From: Sphingobacteriaceae bacterium | GTDB lineage: Bacteria > Bacteroidota > Bacteroidia > Sphingobacteriales > Sphingobacteriaceae | Length of the DNA: 64,000 nucleotides | Direction of reading: 5' to 3' | Assembly: GCA_903642215.1 (NCBI GenBank) | Contig: CAHJWG010000007.1 | Location: 62,001 to 126,000 of the forward strand | In this document: positions 16,784-24,345 of the stretch, one piece after another | Numbering within the stretch: the stretch's first letter is position 1 | How the letters are laid out: each line of letters opens with the position of its first letter | Notes under the pieces: generated by a model | Told to the model about the DNA's origin: nothing | The model's input: only the letters and a program-made list of their open reading frames with translations | Databases searched by the model: none | Made by a program: the position numbers and the translations under genes

Positions 16784-16791
16784 TATTTTTG
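16784..16791 (+). promoter_or_regulatory. -7 promoter element TATTTTTG for a candidate small RNA
   Basis: Exact match to TAnnTTTG. It is followed after a few bases by two hairpins and a T-rich tail, with no ORF between. No clear -33 element is seen. Confidence 0.4.
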
Positions 16792-16794
16792 TGA

Positions 16795-16872
16795 TGCTAT
16801 TAAAAGCTAAAATCGCTTTTCGGTAGTGTTGCTGATACTCGCCAGTCTTGCTTTAGACTGGCATTTTATTTT
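16795..16872 (+). ncRNA. Candidate small RNA with its own promoter and terminator
   Basis: About 75 nt between the -7 element and a terminator-like stem. Hairpin 1 is AAAAGC / GCTTTT (16803-16821 region). Hairpin 2 is GCCAGTCT (16841-16848), loop TGCTTT, AGACTGGC (16855-16862), followed by ATTTTATTTTA. The gene on its left is divergent, so no upstream gene needs this terminator, and fabF has its own -7 element further right. No known RNA family is recognised. Confidence 0.4.
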
Positions 16873-16930
16873 ACAGCAATCACTATTTATCCGATCATTT
16901 ATAAAACCGGATAAAACCAGGCACCATTTG

Positions 16931-16938
16931 TATTTTTG
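16931..16938 (+). promoter_or_regulatory. -7 promoter element TATTTTTG for fabF
   Basis: TATTTTTG lies 48 bp before the ATG at 16987 and matches the Bacteroidota consensus. A TTG inside it could be misread as a start codon for fabF, but the extra residues are not family-like. Confidence 0.4.
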
Positions 16939-16986
16939 TTTATCTTTTCACAGAAATTAGCAGATTATAATCAACATAAAAATTGC

Positions 16987-18231
16987 ATGTTAAACAGAGT
17001 AGTGGTAACCGGTTTGGGCGCAGTAACGCCTTTAGGAAAAGATATAGAAACGTTTTGGCAGCAAATTATTGCCGGAAAAAGCGGTGCGGCAAGAATTACC
17101 CGCTTTGATCCTTCTCTGTTCCGTTCGCAATTTGCCTGCGAGTTAAAGGATTTTGCGGCTTCGAGATATTTAGACCGTGCAGAAGTTAAACGTACCGATC
17201 CGTTTACGCAATATGCTTTGGTCGCTTCTGATCAGGCGATAAAAGATTCTGGTTTTGAAGTCAGCAAAATGGATCCGTTTGATGTTGGCGTAATCTGGGG
17301 AACCGGGCAAGGCGGCATGGAAACATTTGAAGAACAGGTAAAAGAGTATGTTTTAGGCGACGGGCATCCGCGTTTTAGTCCGTTTTTTGTTCCGAAACTG
17401 ATTTCTAACATGGCTTCCGGCTTAATCTCGATCCGCAATGGTTTTATGGGGATTAATTATGCAACTGTTTCTGCCTGTGCAACTTCCAACACGGCTATTA
17501 TGGATGCTTATAATTATATCCGCTTGGGCAAAGCTAAAATTATGATAACCGGTGGCTCTGAAGCACCTATTACGCCGGCTTCTTTTGGTGGTTTTAGTTC
17601 GATGAAAGCCATGTCTGCCCGAAACGATGACCCGCAGCACGCTTCCCGTCCGTTTGATGTAAACCGTGATGGTTTTGTGATGGGCGAAGGTGCAGGAGCT
17701 TTGGTTTTAGAAGATTACGAACATGCCGTAAAAAGAGGCGCAGCCATTTACGGCGAGTTAACCGGTGCTTCCATGACGGCTGATGCTTACCACATGACGG
17801 CTACGCACCCGGAAGGTTTTGGCGCAACCCGTGCCATGCAGCTGGCTTTACAGGAAGCAAAAATTGATATCCGGGATGTTGATTACCTGAATATGCACGC
17901 AACTTCTACGCCCGTCGGCGATTTATCAGAAGTGAAAGCACTGTTATCCTTAACTAAAAACGAAAAAACCGATATTCAAATCAGTGCCACAAAATCGATG
18001 ACCGGCCATTTACTGGGTGCCGCCGGAGCCATCGAAGCCATTATCTGTTTACTTTCCATGCGTGATCAACTGATTCCGCCAACGATCAACACAGAAGAAA
18101 TTGACCCGGCCATTTCAAAAAGCCTGAATATTATTTTAAAGGAAACAATCTCACACAAAGTAAATACGGCCATGAGCAATACATTTGGTTTTGGCGGCCA
18201 TAACGGCATCGTTATTTTTAACAGGATTTAG
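16987..18231 (+). CDS. fabF: 3-oxoacyl-[acyl-carrier-protein] synthase II
   Basis: 414 residues starting MLNRVVVTGLGAVTPLG, the standard KAS II N-terminus. It condenses malonyl-ACP with a growing acyl-ACP in fatty-acid elongation, in the cytosol. The Cys-His-His triad is complete: C164 in VSACATSN, H304 in MHATSTPVGD and H341 in MTGHLLGAAGA. The C-terminal NTFGFGGHN loop is present. It stands alone here, without acpP or fabG, so it may be a second KAS copy or part of a secondary pathway rather than the housekeeping operon copy. The start was chosen over a TTG at 16936. Confidence 0.93.
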   Translation: MLNRVVVTGLGAVTPLGKDIETFWQQIIAGKSGAARITRFDPSLFRSQFACELKDFAASRYLDRAEVKRTDPFTQYALVASDQAIKDSGFEVSKMDPFDVGVIWGTGQGGMETFEEQVKEYVLGDGHPRFSPFFVPKLISNMASGLISIRNGFMGINYATVSACATSNTAIMDAYNYIRLGKAKIMITGGSEAPITPASFGGFSSMKAMSARNDDPQHASRPFDVNRDGFVMGEGAGALVLEDYEHAVKRGAAIYGELTGASMTADAYHMTATHPEGFGATRAMQLALQEAKIDIRDVDYLNMHATSTPVGDLSEVKALLSLTKNEKTDIQISATKSMTGHLLGAAGAIEAIICLLSMRDQLIPPTINTEEIDPAISKSLNIILKETISHKVNTAMSNTFGFGGHNGIVIFNRI

Positions 18232-18237
18232 GTTGAT

Positions 18238-18263
18238 AAAAACAGCATGATACTGTTTTTACC
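18238..18263. repeat. Family A short hairpin, AAAAACAG variant
   Basis: GATAAAAACAGCAT faces ATACTGTTTTTACCGG immediately after the fabF stop. It occupies the same place, just left of a family C repeat, as the half-sites at 21590, 24213, 26842 and 29409. Confidence 0.5.
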
Positions 18264-18273
18264 GGTATTTTTT

Positions 18274-18380
18274 GCCTCACCTAACCTCCCCGAAGGAGAG
18301 GAACTAAAGTTCAATACTTTTATAGTTTACTATTATCCGCCATGCAAAAGCCCTCTCTTTTGGAGAGGGTTTGGGTGAGG
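18274..18380. repeat. Family C composite palindrome, copy 1 of the permease array
   Basis: Outer arms CCTCACCTAACCTCCCC and GGAGAGGGTTTGGGTGAGG face each other. Each arm also carries its own hairpin (CTCC/GGAG and CTCTC/GAGAG). The interior (AAAGTTCAATACTTTTATAG) closely matches copy 3. It lies 62 bp past the stop of the permease at 18443. Confidence 0.8.
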
Positions 18381-18442
18381 TTTTATCAGGTACGAGGCTT
18401 TGCAAGTCGCTAATTCCCTCATACCTCTCACCCCAAACCTTC

Positions 18443-20830
18443 TTATTCACTCCGCAAACTCTTAACCGGATTGGCCAATGCTGCTTTTATCGCCTGAAAA
18501 CTGATGGTGAGTAAAGCGATAATTAACGTAGTAAATCCGGCTAAACCAAAAACCCACCAGCTGATGCTAACCCGATAAGCAAAGTTTTGCAGCCAGCTGT
18601 GCATGGCCCAATAGGCAAAAGGCGCGCTGATTAAAATGGCAATTATAATTAGTTTGATAAAGTCGACGGTAAGTAAAGTAATTACCTGGTTTACAGATGC
18701 GCCCAGCACTTTTCGGATGCCGATTTCTTTGGTCCGTTTTACCGCCATAAGCGAGATCAAGCCCAGCAAACCGAGGCAACTGATCAGAATAGCGACTATC
18801 GTTCCAACCGAAATCAGCTTTGCAATCATCTCTTCTTTTTGATAAAAACCGGCCAACTGCTCATCCAGGAAATGATATTCAAACGCGTTTTGCGGGAAGG
18901 TTTTTTTCCATTTTTGTTCGATGTTTTTGATGGAATTTTGCTGATGATCACCGGAAATCTTTATCGCTGCAAAATCGTAATATTCGGATTTTGCAGCAAT
19001 TATAGCAGGCTGAAGCGGCGCATTTAACGGCTGAATATTAAAATCCTTTACAACGCCGACAATCGTTCCGGCTTGATCACCAAAATCTCCGGCTATAATT
19101 TTATGACCGATAGCCTGCTCCGGGTTTTTAAGTTTCAGCTGTTTTAACACCTGCTGATTAACAATAAAAGTATTGACAGTATCAGCAGGATAAAATTCCC
19201 GGCCAGCAATCAGCTTCAGCCCAAAAGTTTTTATATAATTGTAATCTCCGATAATGCTGCTAACCGTATATTTTTCCCATTCATGGCCGTCAAATTTAAT
19301 ACTGCCGCCTTTTTGTGTGGTTGCAGATGGTGGTTTGTAACAGAAAGTCAGGCTTTTAACGCCGGCGGTATTACTCAGCTCACTTCGAAAAAAAGAAAGC
19401 CTGGTGGCGTTATGATACGGAATAGGCACCATTACAACGGCATCTTTATTAAAACCGAGATCAACGTTTCTTAAATATTTCACCTGTAAAACAATGATCA
19501 CCGTACAAACAATCAAGGCTTGCGCAATTACATTTTGAACGATGATCAAGAAATTCCGTGAAAGTTGGAACGAAGTTTTACTGTTGCCGATCTTGTTTTT
19601 CAAAGCATCTACGGGTTTAAAATTACTCAGGATTACCGCAGGATAAAAACCGGCCGCAAACACAATCACCAGCAACAAAACCAGCAGGAATATCAGTGCC
19701 AGGCCGTCAAAAACCAAATCCGTTTGCAACCAATGATTTAATACCGGTAAAAACAGTATGGCCGAAAGTAAAGCCACACCGCCCGAAACAAAAGTTACGT
19801 AAGCCGTTTCGATAATAAACTGCCAGAAAATGGCACTTTTGCTGCTTCCCAAAACCCGGCGGGTGCCAATTTCCTTTGTCCGGGTTAAACTTTGGGCTGT
19901 GGCCAGATTAACAAAATTAACGCTCGCAATCAGGATGAGTGCAAATCCGATAACGGCCAGAATCATCAGTAACGGCTTGGAAATTTTGCCGTCGTAACGA
20001 TTGTTAAAATGAATATCGGCCAAAGGTTGCAGGTGGAAATTTAGGTAATCATAGGTTTTAAAATCTTTTTTCATCAATGATGCAATGGTATGATCGACCT
20101 GTTTTTGTGCGTGTTCATCCTTTAGCAAAACAAAAACGAAAACTTTTGAAGAGACAAAACTAATATCCGTAAAAAACTCTTTCGGCTCCGGAAACATAAT
20201 TTTGACAGACGGAATGGATAAAAAGAGGTTTTCCCGAACATCTGTATTAGCCGGATTATCCTGCAAAACACCGGTAATAATAAAGTTATATTTATTTTCG
20301 ATGCGGATGGTTTTGCCAACAGCCAGATCGGTATTAAAATATTTTTTGGCGAGATTGGAAGTGATAACAGCCGTAAAAGGATCGGTTAAAGGTGCCGTTG
20401 AATTTCCGAATTTCCAGCTATAAGTAAACATGTTAAACCAGTTGCTATCCGCAAAAGCAATGTTTTCGGATTCGTAAAAAAGGCTTTGTTTATCCTGGTT
20501 TTTTTGCGGGATAGAAACAGTAAAGCTGCGTTTGCCAACAAGTACGGTTTGGTTGATAACGGCAGGAGATTGCTTTAATAATCCGCCCAAAATGTAAGGC
20601 GAACCTTGGTCGTAATCGATGCTGCCATCCGGGATGTGCAAATCCGTAACCGTTCTAAAAATCCGTTTTCCGTTCTTGTGATAGCGGTCAAAACTTAAAT
20701 GATAGGAGATAAACAGATATAAAATCAGGCTGCAGGCAATACCTAAAGCCAAACCGAATACGTTGATGGCGGTATAAAACCGTTGCTTGTAAAAATTACG
20801 CCAGGCGATTTTGAGATTGTTTTTGAGCAT
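18443..20830 (-). CDS. MacB/FtsX-type ABC permease, array member 1
   Basis: 795 residues. It has an N-terminal transmembrane helix (FGLALGIACSLILYLFISY), a MacB-type periplasmic domain and an FtsX block with VNFVNLATAQSLTRTKEIGTRRVLG. The cycle then repeats: a second periplasmic domain and a second FtsX block with ISLMAVKRTKEIGIRKVLGA, closing with the family tail AALANPVKSLRSE. Such proteins need a separate ATPase, as in MacB-like mechanotransmission exporters, and none is encoded nearby. The substrate is unknown. The -7 element of the PIN module lies just upstream on the other strand. Confidence 0.88.
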   Translation of the reverse strand: MLKNNLKIAWRNFYKQRFYTAINVFGLALGIACSLILYLFISYHLSFDRYHKNGKRIFRTVTDLHIPDGSIDYDQGSPYILGGLLKQSPAVINQTVLVGKRSFTVSIPQKNQDKQSLFYESENIAFADSNWFNMFTYSWKFGNSTAPLTDPFTAVITSNLAKKYFNTDLAVGKTIRIENKYNFIITGVLQDNPANTDVRENLFLSIPSVKIMFPEPKEFFTDISFVSSKVFVFVLLKDEHAQKQVDHTIASLMKKDFKTYDYLNFHLQPLADIHFNNRYDGKISKPLLMILAVIGFALILIASVNFVNLATAQSLTRTKEIGTRRVLGSSKSAIFWQFIIETAYVTFVSGGVALLSAILFLPVLNHWLQTDLVFDGLALIFLLVLLLVIVFAAGFYPAVILSNFKPVDALKNKIGNSKTSFQLSRNFLIIVQNVIAQALIVCTVIIVLQVKYLRNVDLGFNKDAVVMVPIPYHNATRLSFFRSELSNTAGVKSLTFCYKPPSATTQKGGSIKFDGHEWEKYTVSSIIGDYNYIKTFGLKLIAGREFYPADTVNTFIVNQQVLKQLKLKNPEQAIGHKIIAGDFGDQAGTIVGVVKDFNIQPLNAPLQPAIIAAKSEYYDFAAIKISGDHQQNSIKNIEQKWKKTFPQNAFEYHFLDEQLAGFYQKEEMIAKLISVGTIVAILISCLGLLGLISLMAVKRTKEIGIRKVLGASVNQVITLLTVDFIKLIIIAILISAPFAYWAMHSWLQNFAYRVSISWWVFGLAGFTTLIIALLTISFQAIKAALANPVKSLRSE

Positions 20831-20857
20831 GTTACAAATGTTAAAGCCTTAATTTTG

Positions 20858-20865
20858 TAAATTTG
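20858..20865 (+). promoter_or_regulatory. -7 promoter element TAAATTTG for the PIN module
   Basis: An exact TAnnTTTG match 25 bp before the antitoxin ATG at 20891. Confidence 0.4.
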
Positions 20866-20890
20866 AATAGTAACCTGAAATTATTGAAAT

Positions 20891-21121
20891 ATGGAACGGA
20901 TTGTTATTGAAGTTGAAGATGCTACGGCGAAAAAATGGCGGTTTGCTTCGCAGCAAAAGAAAATTAAAATATCTCAACGGATAAACTTGAAGCTGGCCAA
21001 AGAGCTGATGGCTGATTCTAAAGAGGAATTTAAAGAATATCTTGATGAAATAAGGAATACAATGGAGGAGCGGGGCCTCACAGAAGAAATATTGAACGAC
21101 ATTTTGAAAGATGAAGAATGA
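20891..21121 (+). CDS. Putative antitoxin of a PIN toxin-antitoxin pair
   Basis: 76 residues, charged and mostly helical, starting with a short strand (ERIVIEVED) that could be a ribbon or dimer element, followed by basic residues (KKWRFASQQKKIK). I do not recognise a DNA-binding family with certainty. The 3' end overlaps the PIN gene by 11 bp (ATG inside the last codons), the usual coupling of antitoxin and toxin. The acidic tail (EEILNDILKDEE) could bind the toxin's active site. Function rests on context. Confidence 0.65.
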   Translation: MERIVIEVEDATAKKWRFASQQKKIKISQRINLKLAKELMADSKEEFKEYLDEIRNTMEERGLTEEILNDILKDEE

Positions 21122-21524
21122 TTTTTTTGTTTTTGATACAAATACACTAATCAGTTCGGCACTTATTAAAAACTCTACCAACAGCCAGGCAATAGATAAA
21201 GCTATTTTATTAGGGACAATTGCTTTTTCGCAAAGCACTTTTGAGGAGTTTACCGAGGTGCTGTTCCGTAAAAAATTTGATAAATATTTTTCAGGTGATG
21301 ATGAACGCTGGATATTGGTTGATAGATTGGAAGCCAACTCAAAATTATTTACTCCTGATTTAATTATCAAGGACTGCCGCGACCCAAAGGATAATAAATT
21401 TCTTGAACTGGCCATTTCAGCAAGTGCAGCATGTATCATTACCGGCGATAAAGATTTGCTTGTTCTCCATCCGTTTAAAAGAATTCCCATTTTAAATGCT
21501 GTTGATTTTATAAGTAGCTTTTAA
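21111..21524 (+). CDS. PIN-domain ribonuclease toxin (COG1569-like)
   Basis: 137 residues, one PIN domain. The acidic metal-binding residues are in place: D9 in FDTNTLISS, E45/E46 in STFEEFTEVL, D91 and D94 in CRDPKDNKFLELA, and D113/D115 in ITGDKDLL. This is the layout of the COG1569 group (PIN toxins, single-strand RNA cleavage). It follows its antitoxin with an 11-bp overlap. The pair is on the plus strand inside a minus-strand permease array, pointing to insertion after the array formed. Confidence 0.85.
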   Translation: MKNDFFVFDTNTLISSALIKNSTNSQAIDKAILLGTIAFSQSTFEEFTEVLFRKKFDKYFSGDDERWILVDRLEANSKLFTPDLIIKDCRDPKDNKFLELAISASAACIITGDKDLLVLHPFKRIPILNAVDFISSF

Positions 21525-21617
21525 CTGTCAGCAACCAGCAGTAGCAACTTAGTCGTCAGCAATCGGCTTTCAGCGGTTTTTATCGTTTATAATGCTTCTT
21601 TTATCGATGTTTTTTAA

Positions 21618-21714
21618 GCCTCACCTAACCTCCCCAAAGGGGAGGAACTATGGCGGAGACCTTGCATATCTGCCTTGCAAAAGCCCTCTCCTTTGGAGAG
21701 GGTTTGGGTGAGGC
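21618..21714. repeat. Family C composite palindrome, copy 2
   Basis: GCCTCACCTAACCTCCCC and GGAGAGGGTTTGGGTGAGG bound the copy; the inner hairpins CCTCCCC/GGGGAGG and CCCTCTCC/GGAGAGGG are perfect here. It ends 2 bp before the permease stop codon. A family A half-site (AATGCTTCTTTTATCGATG) sits just to the left at 21590. Confidence 0.85.
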
Positions 21715-21716
21715 TT

Positions 21717-24167
21717 TTATTCTGATCTCAAACTCTTCACCGGGTTAGCCAATGCTGCTTTTATCGTTCTAAAACTTAATGTTACCAGTGCTATTAATAA
21801 CATACCGCCTCCGCTTACCATAAATATCCACCAGCTAACAGTTGTCCGGTCCGCAAAATTTTGCAGCCAGGCATGCATTGCAAACCACGCCAAAGGAGTA
21901 ACAATTGCAAAAGCAATCAGCACCAGTAAAATCAATTCGGTTGAAAGCAGTGCCACAATTTGCCTTACACTTGCACCCAGCACTTTGCGCACACCTATTT
22001 CTTTAGTACGCATGTTAGTTGTATAAACAGCTAATCCAAGTAAACCTAAACAACTTATTAAAATTGCTAATCCTGTAGCCCATTGAAGCAACTTGGCTGT
22101 ACGCTGTTCGCTTTCGTAAAATTTAGCTATCGTTTCATCAAAAAAGTGATAATCAAAATCTTCATCAGGATAAATTTCTTTCCAGTCTTGTTGTATGCTT
22201 TGGATTGCTTTGCTCCATTCTTTTCCATTTACAGTTTCTGGTTTGAGAAGAATGTGCAACGTGCTGGAATTTTTCTCCGGATAAATAGCCAGAGGCTTAA
22301 TAGCTTGATGTAAAGATGCTTGATGAAAATCTGCCACAACACCTACAATCTGTTTTTGCTTGTCCTTTTCAAAGGGAATGTTTTTGCCAAGTGCTTCCCT
22401 TGGACTTTTAAAACCTAATATTTTGGCAAACGTATTATTGATCAGCATGGCCGAACTGGTATCACTCATTTGAATGTTTCTGCCTGCAAGCAGCTTTATT
22501 TGATAAACTTTAATATAATTTTCGTCACCCGACTTTAGCTGAAGGTCGGTCTTAACCTCCCTTTTACCATTTTTGTACGTTATTTCCCTGGAACCCCAGC
22601 CGCCGGACAAAGGAGTTAGCCCGCCAAGACTTAGCATTGCTACTTGTGGTATGGCTTTTACCTTATCAATAAATACTTGTTTATGGTCTTTATTGCTATC
22701 TTTCCATGGTGTGCTTAAATAAATAATAGCATCTTTTCTAAATCCTAAATCAGTATGTAGAGCAAAATAAATTTGTTTACTTACCAGTAAAGTCGCCATG
22801 ATAAAAAATTGGGCGATCATGAATTGCGTAACAGTTAAAGATTTGCGTAACCAGGAATTTCGTGTTTTGCCTGTATTTGCATAAGCCTGATTTTTAAGGA
22901 CAGCTACAGGCTTATAACCTGACAGCACCATTGCAGGATAAAAGCCAGACAAAAAGCTGATCAAAACGGACAAGATCATCAAAAACAAAATGATATCAGG
23001 CCTATGAACAAAATCTGCCTTAACACCAACGGGTATAAAATCTGCAAAAAGTTTTAAAATAACAGGCGTAAGGAAAACTGCTATCAAAACAGCAAATAAA
23101 GTAACCAGAAAAGTTTCGATTAAATACTGGCTCATTAACTGAGCACGGCTGCTTCCCATTGTTTTACGGATGCCAATTTCCTTTGCTCTTTGCGAAGCCT
23201 GTGCAGTAGCTAAGTTTATAAAATTGATGCATCCTAGTAACAACAGAAAAACTGCAATTATTATTAAAGCATATAATACGTTTTTATTTGCTACCCCCTT
23301 TTCATACGCGTAATATTTGCTGTTAAAATGCAAGTCGCTTAAAGGCTGTAGTTTAAAATCTTCTTTGCTGCCATTGTCATCCAACATTGGCGGGTGATGT
23401 TTTTTTAATGAATTGACCAGCTGTTTTTCTATATTTTTTATATTTGTCCCAGGCGAAAGCTTTACAAAAAGTTGTGATGCAGAAGTAATGCCTCCCCATT
23501 CCTGCAATTCAAATTTTAAATCAGAAAGCGTTTTCATTGTTTCAAAAGAGATGAAATGCTGAAAAGTAAAATCTGAATTTTCGTTAAACTCCCTGACTAC
23601 GCCTGTAACAGTTGTTTTAACAGTATCATCATAGATAATCTGTTTGCCCAGCATATTAGCAAAAGAAAGCTTAGGAAAGTATTTTTTGGCTTGTACAGCA
23701 GTTAAAACAACCTGATAAGGTTCGTTTAATGCAGTTTTAGGAGAACCTGCCAGCCATTTATAAGGGAACATACTGAAATACCGCTGATCGGCATAAACCA
23801 TGTTTTCCTGCTTTTTAAATTTTTTAGGTTGATTTTTTCCATTATAAATTAATACATTACAGGTGTTTGCCAGTTCAAAAGGAGCAGAAGATTGGACACC
23901 GGTAACTTCGTCTTTTACTGCTTCGGCCAATGGAACAGGCACGCCGCTATTATAAGATGTTTCTCCGGAAAATGTAGAATTTGTGACTATTCTATAAATT
24001 CGCTCACCATCGGGATGAAATTTATCGAAAGTAAAATCAAACTGTACGATCAAATAAATGACCAATGCAGCACTTATACCGATGGCCAAGCCAACCACAT
24101 TAATTAACGTGAAGAACTTATTCCGCCAGAAATTGCGAAAAGCAATTTTGAAATAGTTTTTGAACAT
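21717..24167 (-). CDS. MacB/FtsX-type ABC permease, array member 2
   Basis: 816 residues with the same two-cycle plan as its neighbours: TM1 (VVGLAIGISAALVIYLIV), MacB-type periplasmic domain, FtsX block INFINLATAQASQRAKEIGIRKTMG, second periplasmic domain, FtsX block NMRTKEIGVRKVLGA and tail AALANPVKSLRSE. It is more AT-rich and more divergent in the periplasmic domains than members 1, 3 and 5, which is where substrates or partners would be selected. No ATPase is linked. Confidence 0.88.
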   Translation of the reverse strand: MFKNYFKIAFRNFWRNKFFTLINVVGLAIGISAALVIYLIVQFDFTFDKFHPDGERIYRIVTNSTFSGETSYNSGVPVPLAEAVKDEVTGVQSSAPFELANTCNVLIYNGKNQPKKFKKQENMVYADQRYFSMFPYKWLAGSPKTALNEPYQVVLTAVQAKKYFPKLSFANMLGKQIIYDDTVKTTVTGVVREFNENSDFTFQHFISFETMKTLSDLKFELQEWGGITSASQLFVKLSPGTNIKNIEKQLVNSLKKHHPPMLDDNGSKEDFKLQPLSDLHFNSKYYAYEKGVANKNVLYALIIIAVFLLLLGCINFINLATAQASQRAKEIGIRKTMGSSRAQLMSQYLIETFLVTLFAVLIAVFLTPVILKLFADFIPVGVKADFVHRPDIILFLMILSVLISFLSGFYPAMVLSGYKPVAVLKNQAYANTGKTRNSWLRKSLTVTQFMIAQFFIMATLLVSKQIYFALHTDLGFRKDAIIYLSTPWKDSNKDHKQVFIDKVKAIPQVAMLSLGGLTPLSGGWGSREITYKNGKREVKTDLQLKSGDENYIKVYQIKLLAGRNIQMSDTSSAMLINNTFAKILGFKSPREALGKNIPFEKDKQKQIVGVVADFHQASLHQAIKPLAIYPEKNSSTLHILLKPETVNGKEWSKAIQSIQQDWKEIYPDEDFDYHFFDETIAKFYESEQRTAKLLQWATGLAILISCLGLLGLAVYTTNMRTKEIGVRKVLGASVRQIVALLSTELILLVLIAFAIVTPLAWFAMHAWLQNFADRTTVSWWIFMVSGGGMLLIALVTLSFRTIKAALANPVKSLRSE

Positions 24168-24237
24168 TTTTTAAGTTTTTAGCTGTCAGTAATCAGCTGA
24201 CAATAGTTTTTTAATACTTCTTTTATCGGTGTTTTAA

Positions 24238-24343
24238 CCCCACCTAACCTCCCCAAAAGGGAGAAATTAAAGTTCGATACTTTTATAATTTACTATTATC
24301 CGCCCTGCAAAGCCCTCTCTTGCGGAGAGGGTTTGGGTGAGGC
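24238..24343. repeat. Family C composite palindrome, copy 3
   Basis: CCCCACCTAACCTCCCC to GAGAGGGTTTGGGTGAGG. The interior is shared with copy 1 (AAAGTTCGATACTTTTATAA). It ends 2 bp before the stop at 24346. The left-side half-site is AATACTTCTTTTATCGGTG. Confidence 0.82.
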
Positions 24344-24345
24344 TC

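Noticed and set aside
20849-21490. 213-codon ORF antisense to the PIN toxin-antitoxin pair
   Set aside because: It covers both coupled genes on the opposite strand and shows no family; the PIN motifs settle the strand.
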